DNA of 54,275 nt from Actinomycetota bacterium (GCA_009726095.1 WLMZ01000011.1:1-54275), one strand, 5' to 3'. Counted from the first letter of the stretch, positions 7,561 through 16,406 are shown. Notes: generated from the letters alone by a model not told the origin. Numbers and translations: made by a program.

Positions 7561-8076
7561 ATGTCTGATCTGTCGTTCACCCATCTCGATCCGCTCGGTC
7601 GCGCCCGCATGGTCGATGTCACCCCGAAAGAACCCACACATCGGCGTGCGGTCGCTCGGTGTGTGGTGACGATGCGCCCCGAGACCACAGCTGCCATCGC
7701 CAACCGCGAGGTCAACAAGGGCGACGTGCTGGCGGTGGCCCGCATCGCCGGCATCCAGGCGGCCAAACGCACGTCCGACATGATCCCGCTGTGCCATCCG
7801 TTGCTGGTCGGTTCGGTGTACATCAACTTCGAGATCGGTGACGATCAGATCGCCATCGAGGCCCAGGTCGACACCGTCGATCGCACGGGCGTGGAGATGG
7901 AGGCCCTGCACGCCTGTTCTGTGGCGGCGCTCACGGTGTACGACATGTGTAAGTCGGCCGACAAGGGCATGGTCATCGGCGAACTGGCGCTCTGGGAGAA
8001 GACCGGCGGTCGCTCCGGCACGTACCGCCGCGCAGACGACGTTGTCGCAGAGACAACAAATGTAGTAGAATCGTAA
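7561..8076 (+). CDS. moaC: Cyclic pyranopterin monophosphate synthase MoaC
   Basis: MoaC turns the MoaA product into cyclic pyranopterin monophosphate. The 171 residues show the typical MVDVTPKE start region, KRTSDMIPLCHPL around position 62-74, GVEMEALHACSVAALTVYDMCKS, and DKGM followed by LWEKTGGRSG. These include the conserved His and Lys-containing active-site segments. The ATG at the right edge of an inverted repeat is chosen; the earlier in-frame region overlaps the moaA tail and lacks family similarity. It probably works with the upstream moaA. Confidence 0.96.
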   Translation: MSDLSFTHLDPLGRARMVDVTPKEPTHRRAVARCVVTMRPETTAAIANREVNKGDVLAVARIAGIQAAKRTSDMIPLCHPLLVGSVYINFEIGDDQIAIEAQVDTVDRTGVEMEALHACSVAALTVYDMCKSADKGMVIGELALWEKTGGRSGTYRRADDVVAETTNVVES

Positions 8077-8216
8077 TCAAGTTACGGATCTGTTACCATC
8101 ACCTTGATGAGCAGATCAGTGCCGAACCCTCGCACGATCGGCCCTGTCCAATCGCCGATGTCCCTCGCTCGCACGGCCGCACGCCACACGGCCAGACTTC
8201 TTCCGGACGGTACACC

Positions 8217-8825
8217 TTGACCAATATCGTCATCCTCGCCGTAGCCGCAGCATGGGCTGCTGTGCTGGTTCCGCCGCTGTTGCGGAACCGCACCGAGAAC
8301 CGCCCCGGCACCTCGGTGTCGGATTTCAATCGTCAACTGTCCAGCTTGCAGCGTTCGGTTCCTACCCGCGGCCTGGCGCCGATGCGGTCGATGGCGCGTC
8401 CGCTCGCCCAGTCGCCGCTGGCCCGGCCCGCAGCCCCTGGCCGTCCCGGCCAGATACGCCGGTCGCAGCCGCACACTTCCACACACAACCGCGAGCACAT
8501 GAGCGCCGCCTCGCTGCAGCGCCGTACCCACGGTGAGCCCACGCTCGTGCGCACCCACGATCACAACCATCGTCAGGCGCACCTCAACCGCGTGCCCAGC
8601 AACCGCCACGAACTACGCCGTCGTCGCTCGAATGTGCTGTTCCTGCTGGTGTTGTCCGCCAGCGCCACGCTGTTCCTCGCCGCCACCACACACGCCAATG
8701 TGATGATGTACGCCTTTGCGCTGTCGTTCCTGGCCCTGTGCGGGTACTGCTACAAGCTGGTGCAGATCAAGCAGAACGAGCTGCACAGCCAGTACGCCGA
8801 TGGCTCTTGGTTCCGCGCTGCCTGA
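8217..8825 (+). CDS. Three-TM actinobacterial membrane protein, candidate Glp receptor (GlpR-like)
   Basis: The 202-residue protein has one N-terminal membrane segment (about 3-22), a long basic Pro/Arg/His-rich middle (23-138) and two C-terminal membrane segments (about 139-158 and 160-180). In mycobacteria the order is galU, moeA1, rimJ, transmembrane protein (Rv0993-Rv0996), and the corynebacterial protein in this setting (GlpR) is the membrane receptor of the gephyrin-like Glp. Here galU, moeA, moaA and moaC precede it. The similarity is one of topology and position; I cannot confirm sequence homology. It uses a TTG start with only a weak GGACGG upstream. Confidence 0.6.
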   Translation: MTNIVILAVAAAWAAVLVPPLLRNRTENRPGTSVSDFNRQLSSLQRSVPTRGLAPMRSMARPLAQSPLARPAAPGRPGQIRRSQPHTSTHNREHMSAASLQRRTHGEPTLVRTHDHNHRQAHLNRVPSNRHELRRRRSNVLFLLVLSASATLFLAATTHANVMMYAFALSFLALCGYCYKLVQIKQNELHSQYADGSWFRAA

Positions 8826-8910
8826 TCTGGTCACCTGATCGAGCTGGCTGGCGGTGCTCCGGTAACCGGGCGTTCTGCCTTGGCGTTTTTTGATTCAGTG
8901 TCGTCACCGC

Positions 8911-8916
8911 TAGGCT
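8911..8916 (+). promoter_or_regulatory. -10 element (TAGGCT) of tRNA-Ala
   Basis: TAGGCT lies 15 nt before the mature tRNA 5' end, with a TTGATT 15 nt further upstream as a possible -35. The expected start point falls about 8-9 nt before the tRNA. Confidence 0.5.
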
Positions 8917-8931
8917 GCACTTTCACTCCAC

Positions 8932-9004
8932 GGGGCTGTAGCTCAGTTGGCAGAGCGCTTCGTTCGCAATGAAGAGGTCAGGGGTTCGATTCCCCTCAGC
9001 TCCA
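8932..9004 (+). tRNA. tRNA-Ala (anticodon CGC)
   Basis: A full cloverleaf folds. The acceptor stem GGGGCTG pairs with CAGCTCC and includes the G3:U70 pair that marks alanine tRNAs. The D-arm is GCTC/GAGC, the anticodon loop TTCGCAA has CGC at 8965-8967, and the T-arm is AGGGG/CCCCT around TTCGATT. The discriminator is A. The 3' CCA is not encoded. It reads GCG codons, which are frequent in this GC-rich genome. Confidence 0.97.
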
Positions 9005-9017
9005 CCCGTAGGAACAG

Positions 9018-9052
9018 CAGAAGCCGGTGATCCCCTGGGTCGCCGGCTTCTG
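9018..9052 (+). terminator. Hairpin terminator after tRNA-Ala
   Basis: A 13-bp stem (9018-9030 with 9040-9052, one G:U pair) around a 9-nt loop begins 14 nt after the tRNA. No strong U tract follows, as is common in high-GC actinobacteria. Confidence 0.6.
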
Positions 9053-9099
9053 GCGTTGCCAGACCAATTCCGCTACGGGTTGCCGGCGAGCACCCGTAC

Positions 9100-9105
9100 T
9101 ACAGT
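9100..9105 (+). promoter_or_regulatory. -10 element (TACAGT) of the copper-type lipoprotein gene
   Basis: TANNNT hexamer 6 nt before the ATG at 9112 but only 3 nt before the alternative GTG at 9109. It therefore decides for the ATG as a leaderless start. Confidence 0.45.
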
Positions 9106-9111
9106 CTGGTG

Positions 9112-10755
9112 ATGCATCATCACGCAAGAGTTCTGCTCACCATTGGCCTGGCGGGCGGTCTACTCATGGCCTGTTCGAGCACCAACGACGCCGCCGCACC
9201 GGTCGTGTCGCCAGCCATCACGGCGCCGGGCTCAACGACGTCCGACCCTGTAGCGAGCACGCCGTCCAACACCGACGCCGCTGCCACGACATCCACGGTT
9301 GCCGATCGGCCGCTGCAAGCCGGTGCGCAGCGGCTGCACTTCGAGATCGGCCCGATCGACATCAAGCCCGGTCAGAACAACATCGACTTCACCAAGGGCG
9401 CCATCCCCAAGCCAGCCGTGGATGGTTGGATCGTGCGCATCGCCCCCGACCTGCGTCTGGCCGATGGGTCCATCCCCGGTGTCGACGTCATCCACCTGCA
9501 CCACGGCGTGTGGCTGAACTCGTCGGCGAAGGACTCCACGTCCCGGCTGCCCGAGCGGTTCTTCGCCGCTGGCGAGGAGAAGACCACGATGGTCCTTCCG
9601 GTCGGCTACGGCTATCACTACACGGCCAGCGACAACTGGACGTTGAACTACATGATCCACAACCTGTGGCCGGACGAGAAGCAGGTGTGGGTCACCTACG
9701 ACCTCGATTTCATCCCGGCCGACAGTGCCGCCGCCGTAGGTATCACCCCGGCGCGCCCGATCTGGACCGACGTGCAGAACGGCAGTCTGTATCCGGTGTT
9801 CGACGTGATCAAGGGCTCGGGCCGTGATGGCATCTACACCTATCCCGACGATGCCATGTCGCCGTACGGCGATGCTGCTGCGAAGAACGTATGGACCGTC
9901 GATCGAGATGGCGTGCTGCTGGTCACTGCCGGGCACTTGCACCCGGGCGGGCTGCGCACCGACATGTGGCTGCAACGCACCGGAGCGACCGCACTGGCCG
10001 GTCATGCCAAGGCGGGCGCTCCGGACACGGCGCATCTGTTCGAGTCGTTGGCCAACTACTACGAACCCGCCGGCGCCGTGTCGTGGGACGTCTCGATGAC
10101 CGCGACGCCAGAAGCGTGGAGAGTTGCCGTCCATGCAGGTGACGTGTTGTCCACCACTGCCACCTACGACAGCGCCCGCGCCTCGTGGTACGAGTCGATG
10201 GGCATCATGATTGCGTGGATGGCCGATGCGCCGGCGCCGTCCGAGGGCCCAGCCGCTGACCCGTTCACCACGGCCGTCGACGTGAAGGGCGAACTGACGC
10301 ACGGCCATCTGGCCGAGAACGACAACCACGGCGGCGCTGTGGATGCCCGGTATTTCGATGCGGCGAAGTTGCCCTCGCAACCCGCTGCCGCTCCCGTACA
10401 GATCGCCGACTTCATCTATGCGCAGGGCGACATGCTGCGCGGCGATGCGATCCCCACCATCGCACCCGGAGGCAGCATCACCTACGAGAACCTCGATGCC
10501 CCCTTGGGTAACGGCGAATGGCACACCATCACGTCCTGCAAGGCGCCGTGCAACGCTGCTACCGGAATCGCGTACCCGCTCGCCGATGCTGACATCCAGT
10601 TCGACTCGGGCCAACTCGGCAATGCGGGCGTACCCACTGCCGGGCGCGTCACGTGGTCGACGCCGACCGACCTCCCGGCGGGCACCTATACCTACTTCTG
10701 CCGTATCCACCCGGTGATGCGCGGAGCGTTCCGCATCGGGACCGGCGCTCCGTGA
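9112..10755 (+). CDS. Lipoprotein with SURNod19-like domain and C-terminal cupredoxin
   Basis: The 547-residue precursor has a lipobox (LLMAC, Cys21) followed by a Thr/Ser/Ala-rich linker to about residue 70. Residues 75-345 resemble the SURNod19 family and hold His-rich motifs HLHH (128-131), YHY (168-170), AGHLHPGG (273-280) and later HGH (397-399). The C-terminal ~100 residues look like a type-1 copper domain with candidate ligands H471, C530, H533 and M536 (CRIHPVM). The His pairs recall the two-copper arrangement of peptidylglycine-type monooxygenases; that comparison is inference. It would be tethered outside the membrane. The stop overlaps the GTG of ppk2, so translation is probably coupled. 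Confidence 0.75.
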   Translation: MHHHARVLLTIGLAGGLLMACSSTNDAAAPVVSPAITAPGSTTSDPVASTPSNTDAAATTSTVADRPLQAGAQRLHFEIGPIDIKPGQNNIDFTKGAIPKPAVDGWIVRIAPDLRLADGSIPGVDVIHLHHGVWLNSSAKDSTSRLPERFFAAGEEKTTMVLPVGYGYHYTASDNWTLNYMIHNLWPDEKQVWVTYDLDFIPADSAAAVGITPARPIWTDVQNGSLYPVFDVIKGSGRDGIYTYPDDAMSPYGDAAAKNVWTVDRDGVLLVTAGHLHPGGLRTDMWLQRTGATALAGHAKAGAPDTAHLFESLANYYEPAGAVSWDVSMTATPEAWRVAVHAGDVLSTTATYDSARASWYESMGIMIAWMADAPAPSEGPAADPFTTAVDVKGELTHGHLAENDNHGGAVDARYFDAAKLPSQPAAAPVQIADFIYAQGDMLRGDAIPTIAPGGSITYENLDAPLGNGEWHTITSCKAPCNAATGIAYPLADADIQFDSGQLGNAGVPTAGRVTWSTPTDLPAGTYTYFCRIHPVMRGAFRIGTGAP

Positions 10756-11540
10756 CGATCCTCGACAAGCTCGATCTGTCGCAACGACTCGACCGCGACC
10801 AGTATTCCCTCCAGCTGGAAAGCGAACAGCGGCGGCTGCTGCAGTTGCGCCTGCATCTTGGCGGGCACATGGGTTCTGGCGACGTGGGCCCCGGGCTGCT
10901 GGTGGTTTTCGAGGGTCCCGATGCATCGGGCAAGGGCGGTGCGATCAAGGTCGTCGTGAGTCATCTCGATCCCCGGCACTACAAAGTGCTGAACTGTGGC
11001 GTCCCCAGCGCTGCCGAGAAACGGCATCACTTCCTGTGGCGTTTCTATCCCGATATTCCGGGCCTCGGCGGTATGTCAGTGTTTGACCGCAGCTGGTACG
11101 GCCGGGTGCTGGTGGAGCGCGTCGAGGGATATGCCAGCGAGGCAGAGTGGCGGCGCGGCTACGAGGCCATCGTCGATTTCGAACGGTCGCTGGTGCTCGA
11201 GGGCATCATCCTGGTGAAGTTCTGGATGCAGATCAGCGACGAGGAGCAGTTCCGGCGATTCCAGGCACGGGCCACCGATCCGTTGAAGCGATGGAAGCTC
11301 ACGCCCGAGGACTGGCGTAATCGCGACCGTAACGGCGACTATGTCGCAGCTGCCGAGGACATGTTCGCCCGGACCGACCACCCACACGGTCGGTGGGACG
11401 TGATTGCTGCCGAACAGAAGCGGTTCGGCCGTATCGCAGTGCTCGAGACCCTCAACAACCGCATCGAGCAGGGGATGCTCCGCGCCGGGTTCCCGGTGCC
11501 GCACATCGACGAGTTGCTCGACGACGACGACGACTCTTGA
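10752..11540 (+). CDS. Polyphosphate kinase 2 family protein (PPK2)
   Basis: PPK2 enzymes transfer phosphate between inorganic polyphosphate and nucleotides. The 262-residue protein has Walker A GPDASGKGG (55-63) and Walker B-type FDRSWYGRVLVERVEG (111-126), followed by the family pattern of Trp, Arg and Asp residues (DPLKRWKLTPEDWRNR). Length is that of a single-domain PPK2. It starts at a GTG overlapping the stop of the copper lipoprotein (GTGA), and its own stop overlaps the TTG chosen for hrpA, so the three genes form one coupled unit. Whether it phosphorylates NMPs or NDPs cannot be told from these motifs. It ends in an Asp run. Confidence 0.92.
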   Translation: MTILDKLDLSQRLDRDQYSLQLESEQRRLLQLRLHLGGHMGSGDVGPGLLVVFEGPDASGKGGAIKVVVSHLDPRHYKVLNCGVPSAAEKRHHFLWRFYPDIPGLGGMSVFDRSWYGRVLVERVEGYASEAEWRRGYEAIVDFERSLVLEGIILVKFWMQISDEEQFRRFQARATDPLKRWKLTPEDWRNRDRNGDYVAAAEDMFARTDHPHGRWDVIAAEQKRFGRIAVLETLNNRIEQGMLRAGFPVPHIDELLDDDDDS

Positions 11541-14500
11541 ACCGGCCCCGGGATCAGGCCCGGGATCACCCCCCGGATCACGATCAGCTCCAGGCGCGAC
11601 TGGCGAGCAGACGCGCCAGCGTTCCGCTGATCACCTACCCGGACGTCTTGCCCATTGCGGCGCGCCGTGACGATCTGCTGGCAGCCATCCGCGACCACCA
11701 GGTGGTCATCGTCGCCGGTGAGACCGGTTCGGGCAAGAGCACCCAGCTGCCCAAGCTGTGTCTCGAGCTCGGCCGTGGGGTCGAGGGCATGATCGGGCAC
11801 ACGCAGCCGCGTCGCATCGCCGCGCGCACCATCGCCGAACGAGTGGCCGACGAGTTGGGAACCGAGCTCGGCACGCTGGTGGGCTACACCGTGCGTTTCA
11901 CCGATCGTGTCAGCGATGCAACGCTGGTGAAGGTGATGACCGACGGCATCCTGCTGGCCGAGATCCAGCATGATCGTCTGCTCCGTCGGTACGACACACT
12001 GATCATCGACGAGGCCCATGAACGCAGCCTCAACGTCGATTTTCTGCTCGGGTACCTCAAGCAGTTGCTGCCGCGCCGACCCGACCTGAAGGTCATCGTG
12101 ACCTCGGCAACCATCGACACGGCCCGTTTCTCCGAGCATTTCTCCGATGCGCCGGTGATCGAGGTAACCGGACGCACCTACCCCGTGGACATTCGATATC
12201 GACCGTTCGGGGCATCGAACACCGAGGCCGATACCGAGGCAGGCGAGGATGATCGCGATCAGGTGCAGGCCGTCTGCGACGCCATCGAAGAGTTGGGCCA
12301 CGAGAGCGACGGCGACGTGCTGGTGTTCCTCAGCGGCGAACGCGAGATCCACGACACGGCCGATGCCCTGCGACGGCTCGAGCGACCGCACACCGAGGTG
12401 CTGCCGCTGTATGCGCGCCTGTCGGCGCCCGAGCAGCACCGAATCTTCCAGTCGCACACTGGTCGCCGAGTGGTGCTGTCGACCAACGTCGCCGAGACGT
12501 CGTTGACGGTGCCCGGTGTTCGATATGTGGTGGATGCGGGCGCGGTGCGCATGTCCCGGTACAGCCACCGGCTGAAGGTGCAACGGTTGCCGATCGAGCC
12601 GATCTCGCAGGCATCGGCCAACCAACGTGCCGGGCGGTGCGGGCGCGTGGCCCCGGGTGTATGCATCCGGCTGTATACGGCCCAGCAGTTTGACGATCGC
12701 CCCGAGTTCACCGAGCCCGAGATCCTGCGTACCAACCTTGCCTCGGTGATCTTGCAGATGACCGCCCTTGGCCTGGGCGATGTGAGCACGTTCCCGTTCC
12801 TCGACCCGCCCGACTCGCGTGCGGTGCGCGACGGTGTGGCGCTGCTCGAAGAGTTGGGTGCGCTCGAGCCGGGCCAACCCGCCGACAACCGCCGGCTCAC
12901 CCCACTCGGACAGCGACTGGCCCGATTGCCTCTGGACCCCCGACTGGGGCGGATGGTGTTGGAGGCCGATCGGCATGGGTGCGTCCGCGAGGTCATGGTC
13001 ATCGCCGCGGCGCTGTCCATCCAGGACCCCCGCGAACGCCCCACTGCGTCGCGTCAGGCGGCCGACGAAGCCCACCGACGGTTCGTTGTGGACGGGTCAG
13101 ACTTCCTTGGCATCGTTGCCCTCTGGGAATACCTGCGAGAGCAGCAGCGGGCAATGTCGTCGAGCCAGTTCCGTAAGCTGTGCCGCACCGAGTACCTCAA
13201 CTACCTGCGCGTCCGCGAGTGGCAGGACCTGTTCAGCCAACTCCGTCAGATCAGCGGCTCGCTGGGTGTGCGCCCGGGCACCGAGAAGGGGCACCCCGAC
13301 CGCGTGCACCAATCGCTGCTCGCCGGGTTGCTGTCGCACCTCGGCGTGCGCGACGGCGACAGCCGCGATTTCCGGGGTGCACACGGATCGAAGTTCGCCA
13401 TCGTCCCGGGATCGGCGCTGGCCAAGAAACCACCGCGTTGGGCGATGGTGGCCGAGCTGGTCGAGACCAACCGCCTGTGGGGGCGCACGGCGGCCAGCGT
13501 GCAACCGGAATGGGCCGAGCGACTGGGTGGCCACCTGGTCAAGCGCACCTACGGTGACCCGGAATGGGACCCGCGGCGTGGGGCGGCGGTCACGACCGAG
13601 CGGGCCACGCTCTACGGCCTACCGGTGGTGGCCGGTCGTCGCATCGGCTACGACCGTGTCGACCCGGCCGAAGCGCGCCAGATGTTCATCCGCCACGCCC
13701 TGGTGTCGGGTGAGTGGACCACTCACCATGCCTTCGCGGCCCGTAACCGTGCCTTCCTCGAACAGGTGCGGGCGATGGGCGATCGGGTGCGCCGCATCGA
13801 TCTCGTCGATGACGCTGCATTGTGCGCGTTCTACGACGCACGGGTGGGCGCCGAGGTCGTGTCGGCGCGCCATTTCGATCGCTGGTGGAAGGTGCAGCGC
13901 GCTGAACAGCCCGCACTGCTGGATCTCACGGTGGCCGATCTGGCCATTACCGCGCTCAGCGCCGGTACGGACGGTGGCGGTGCACTGGGCGCCCATGAGT
14001 ACCCCGATACCTGGCAGCAGGACGACCTCAGCCTTGCCGTCACCTATCGGTTCGATCCGGGCGATGTCCGCGACGGTGTCACGGTGCATGTTCCCCTGCA
14101 GATTCTCAACCGGGTGCGCACCGATGGGTTCGATTGGCAGGTCACCGGCTTCCGTGACGAGCTCGTGACCGCATTGGTGTGGACCCTGCCCAAGGCCACG
14201 CGGCGACATCTCGTACCGGTGGCCGACAGCGCGCGCATCGCCGGTTCCCGACTGGTGCACCACGATGGCTCGCTCGTCCAGGCGCTTGCTCCGGTCGTGT
14301 CGGAGTTGGCCGGCGAGCAGGTGCCGCCGTCGGCGTTCGACATGGAGCGGGTGCCCGATCACCTGCGCATCACCTTCTCCGTCGAGGCCGACGATGGCCG
14401 TTGTCTCGGCGTGGGCAAGGAGCTCGACGCATTGCGTCGACACCTCAGCGGACGCGTGCGTCACGCCATCGCTGCAACCGCTCCCGGGGTCGAGCGGGCT

Positions 14501-15385
14501 GGCATCACCGAATGGGATTTCGGGGCGCTGGCCGAGGTGATCGAGACCGAACGCGACGACGGGCATGTGGTTCGTGGGTACCCGGCTCTCATCGACGATG
14601 GCGACAGCGTGTCGGTGCGTGTGTTCACGAATCCCGAGATTCAGGGCCGTGTGATGCGCTCGGGACTGCGGCGGCTGCTGCTGCTCACCGTGGCGGTGTC
14701 ACGCAAGTCGATTGGTCGCGACATCTCCAACGAAGCGCTGTTGGCCATTGGCCGCACTCCCACCGCGACGTTGGGCAATCTGGTGGACGATTGCATCACC
14801 GCGGCGGCCGACCGTGTCATCGCCGATCACGGTGAGCCCGTGCGTGACCCCGAGGGTTTCCGCTCGTTGCAGCAAGTGGCCAGGAGGCGGCTTGCTGATG
14901 AGGCCGCCCGCGCGCTCGGGACCGTGGGACAGATCTTCGTTGCCGTCGCCGATGTGGAGTCCCGGCTGAGCCGTCTGATCGCCCCGGCGTTGGCCCCGTC
15001 GGTTACCGACGTGCGCACACAACTTGCCCGATTGCTCCGTCCCGGATTCGTCACCGCCACGGGTGTCGCTCGGCTGCCAGACGTGGTGCGGTATGTGCGT
15101 GCCATCGAGCGCCGGCTCGACAAGCTCGCCGCCGATCCGGTGCGCGATCGCCAGCGCCTGCACGATGTCGGCCTGTTGGAGCAGCGCTACCAGAAGGTGC
15201 TGGCGAGGCTCGCCCCGAGTCAGTTCACCAGCGACGTCATCGAGATCGGTTGGTCGATCGAGGAGCTGCGGGTCAGCCTGTTTGCCCAGATGCTCGGCAC
15301 GACGAAGTCGGTGAGTCCGCAGCGGATCAACCGCGACATCGATGTCATCGAAGCGCGGCTGACAGGTCGGCCCACAGGTCGTTGA
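11537..15385 (+). CDS. hrpA: ATP-dependent RNA helicase HrpA
   Basis: A DEAH-box RNA helicase of about 1282 residues, the usual HrpA length. Motifs in order are GETGSGKST (61-69), DEAH (158-161), SAT (190-192), the helicase-C block ending QRAGRCGR, then HA2, OB-fold and the long DUF3418 C-terminal domain typical of bacterial HrpA. In E. coli HrpA acts on stalled ribosomes and mRNA processing. The start is the TTG that overlaps the ppk2 stop (TTGA); longer upstream reading would overlap ppk2 by 145 bp without family similarity. The 3' end overlaps the convergent PLP-enzyme gene by 41 bp. Confidence 0.93.
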   Translation: MNRPRDQARDHPPDHDQLQARLASRRASVPLITYPDVLPIAARRDDLLAAIRDHQVVIVAGETGSGKSTQLPKLCLELGRGVEGMIGHTQPRRIAARTIAERVADELGTELGTLVGYTVRFTDRVSDATLVKVMTDGILLAEIQHDRLLRRYDTLIIDEAHERSLNVDFLLGYLKQLLPRRPDLKVIVTSATIDTARFSEHFSDAPVIEVTGRTYPVDIRYRPFGASNTEADTEAGEDDRDQVQAVCDAIEELGHESDGDVLVFLSGEREIHDTADALRRLERPHTEVLPLYARLSAPEQHRIFQSHTGRRVVLSTNVAETSLTVPGVRYVVDAGAVRMSRYSHRLKVQRLPIEPISQASANQRAGRCGRVAPGVCIRLYTAQQFDDRPEFTEPEILRTNLASVILQMTALGLGDVSTFPFLDPPDSRAVRDGVALLEELGALEPGQPADNRRLTPLGQRLARLPLDPRLGRMVLEADRHGCVREVMVIAAALSIQDPRERPTASRQAADEAHRRFVVDGSDFLGIVALWEYLREQQRAMSSSQFRKLCRTEYLNYLRVREWQDLFSQLRQISGSLGVRPGTEKGHPDRVHQSLLAGLLSHLGVRDGDSRDFRGAHGSKFAIVPGSALAKKPPRWAMVAELVETNRLWGRTAASVQPEWAERLGGHLVKRTYGDPEWDPRRGAAVTTERATLYGLPVVAGRRIGYDRVDPAEARQMFIRHALVSGEWTTHHAFAARNRAFLEQVRAMGDRVRRIDLVDDAALCAFYDARVGAEVVSARHFDRWWKVQRAEQPALLDLTVADLAITALSAGTDGGGALGAHEYPDTWQQDDLSLAVTYRFDPGDVRDGVTVHVPLQILNRVRTDGFDWQVTGFRDELVTALVWTLPKATRRHLVPVADSARIAGSRLVHHDGSLVQALAPVVSELAGEQVPPSAFDMERVPDHLRITFSVEADDGRCLGVGKELDALRRHLSGRVRHAIAATAPGVERAGITEWDFGALAEVIETERDDGHVVRGYPALIDDGDSVSVRVFTNPEIQGRVMRSGLRRLLLLTVAVSRKSIGRDISNEALLAIGRTPTATLGNLVDDCITAAADRVIADHGEPVRDPEGFRSLQQVARRRLADEAARALGTVGQIFVAVADVESRLSRLIAPALAPSVTDVRTQLARLLRPGFVTATGVARLPDVVRYVRAIERRLDKLAADPVRDRQRLHDVGLLEQRYQKVLARLAPSQFTSDVIEIGWSIEELRVSLFAQMLGTTKSVSPQRINRDIDVIEARLTGRPTGR

Positions 15386-16406
15386 TGTCCTCGATGCCCA
15401 CGCTCATTCGCAGCAGTCCGGGCTCGACATGGGCGTCGCCGGCGTACTTCTGGCGCCGTTCGATGGTGGTCTCCACGCCGCCGAGGCTGGTGGCCGCAAC
15501 GATGATCTGCACCCGTTCGCAGACGGCATCGGCTGCCGTCGGCCCGCCCTTCATCACGAACGACACCATTGCTCCGAGCCCCGGGTAGTTGACCACAGCC
15601 ACCGCACGGTGGGCACGGAGTCGGTCGACCAGCGTTGCGGCATTCCGTTGCGAGGCCTCGAGCCGAAGGGGCATGGTCCGCAGGCCGCGTAGGGCCAAGA
15701 ACGCCTCGAGGGCGCCAGGGGTGGCGCCCTGGAACGTACGGGCTTTCACCAGGCGTTCGTACACGTCGTCGTCGGACGTGACGCACAGCCCGATCAGCAG
15801 GTCGCTGTGCCCGCCGATGAACTTCGTTCCACTGTGCATCACGATGGTGGCGCCGTGTTCGAGGGGCCGCTGCAACAGGGGAGTGGCGAACGTGGAGTCC
15901 ACCACCATCGTCGCGCCAACGGCCCGGGAGATGTGGCCGATGGTCTCGAGGTCGGCCACATCGAGCGTGGGGTTGGTGGGGGTCTCCACCCACACCATGT
16001 CGGCGCCCTCGGCCGCTGCGGCGACAGCAGCGGTATCGGTAACGTCGACGGGACGCAGCTCGAGGTGGCCGCGTTCTTGATACTCGGCGAGCAGCGCTCG
16101 AACTCCCATGTAGCTGACCGAGGGAAACACCACCACCTTCGGCGCGAGCGCATAGATGGCTGCTGCGGCGGCGGCCATACCGCTGGAGAAGGCAAGGGCG
16201 CGGCCGCCTTCGAGCGCGCCGATGGCGTCTTCGAGCGCTACCCAGGTCTCGGTGCCCTGGGTACGCGTGTAGTCGCCTGTGTCGCGGTAATTGGACGCCA
16301 GCACGATGGGTTGGTTCAGCGGCACGCCAGGGCCAACGGGGCGTCCGGCGGTGACGGCGATCGTGTTGGGGGACAGGGTGCGGGTCGGGCTGTCGTCAGT
16401 GCTCAC
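15345..16406 (-). CDS. Cys/Met-metabolism PLP-dependent enzyme (cystathionine synthase/lyase family)
   Basis: The 353-residue protein has the family pattern: substrate and cofactor loop SSGMAAAAAAIYAL (74-87), ETPTNPTLDV (141-150), VVDSTFATP (168-176) and the PLP lysine in SGTKFIGGHSD (K195). Members interconvert cysteine, homocysteine and methionine by beta or gamma elimination/replacement. Which reaction applies here is not clear, since no other sulfur-amino-acid genes lie nearby. It starts at a GTG (MSTDDSPTRT), divergent from the FAD oxidoreductase, and its 3' end overlaps hrpA. Confidence 0.85.
   Translation of the reverse strand: MSTDDSPTRTLSPNTIAVTAGRPVGPGVPLNQPIVLASNYRDTGDYTRTQGTETWVALEDAIGALEGGRALAFSSGMAAAAAAIYALAPKVVVFPSVSYMGVRALLAEYQERGHLELRPVDVTDTAAVAAAAEGADMVWVETPTNPTLDVADLETIGHISRAVGATMVVDSTFATPLLQRPLEHGATIVMHSGTKFIGGHSDLLIGLCVTSDDDVYERLVKARTFQGATPGALEAFLALRGLRTMPLRLEASQRNAATLVDRLRAHRAVAVVNYPGLGAMVSFVMKGGPTAADAVCERVQIIVAATSLGGVETTIERRQKYAGDAHVEPGLLRMSVGIEDINDLWADLSAALR

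Noticed and set aside
8826-8891. Terminator for the GlpR-like gene ending in a run of six T
   Set aside because: No convincing stem lies directly before the T run; the only inverted repeat (CCGG TAA CCGG) is too short and too far upstream.
9232-10926. A 564-codon minus-strand open frame opposite the copper lipoprotein
   Set aside because: Same reason: low-complexity composition and a fully supported gene on the other strand.
11339-13075. A 578-codon minus-strand open frame opposite hrpA
   Set aside because: The plus strand encodes intact helicase motifs here; the antisense frame has no recognisable feature.
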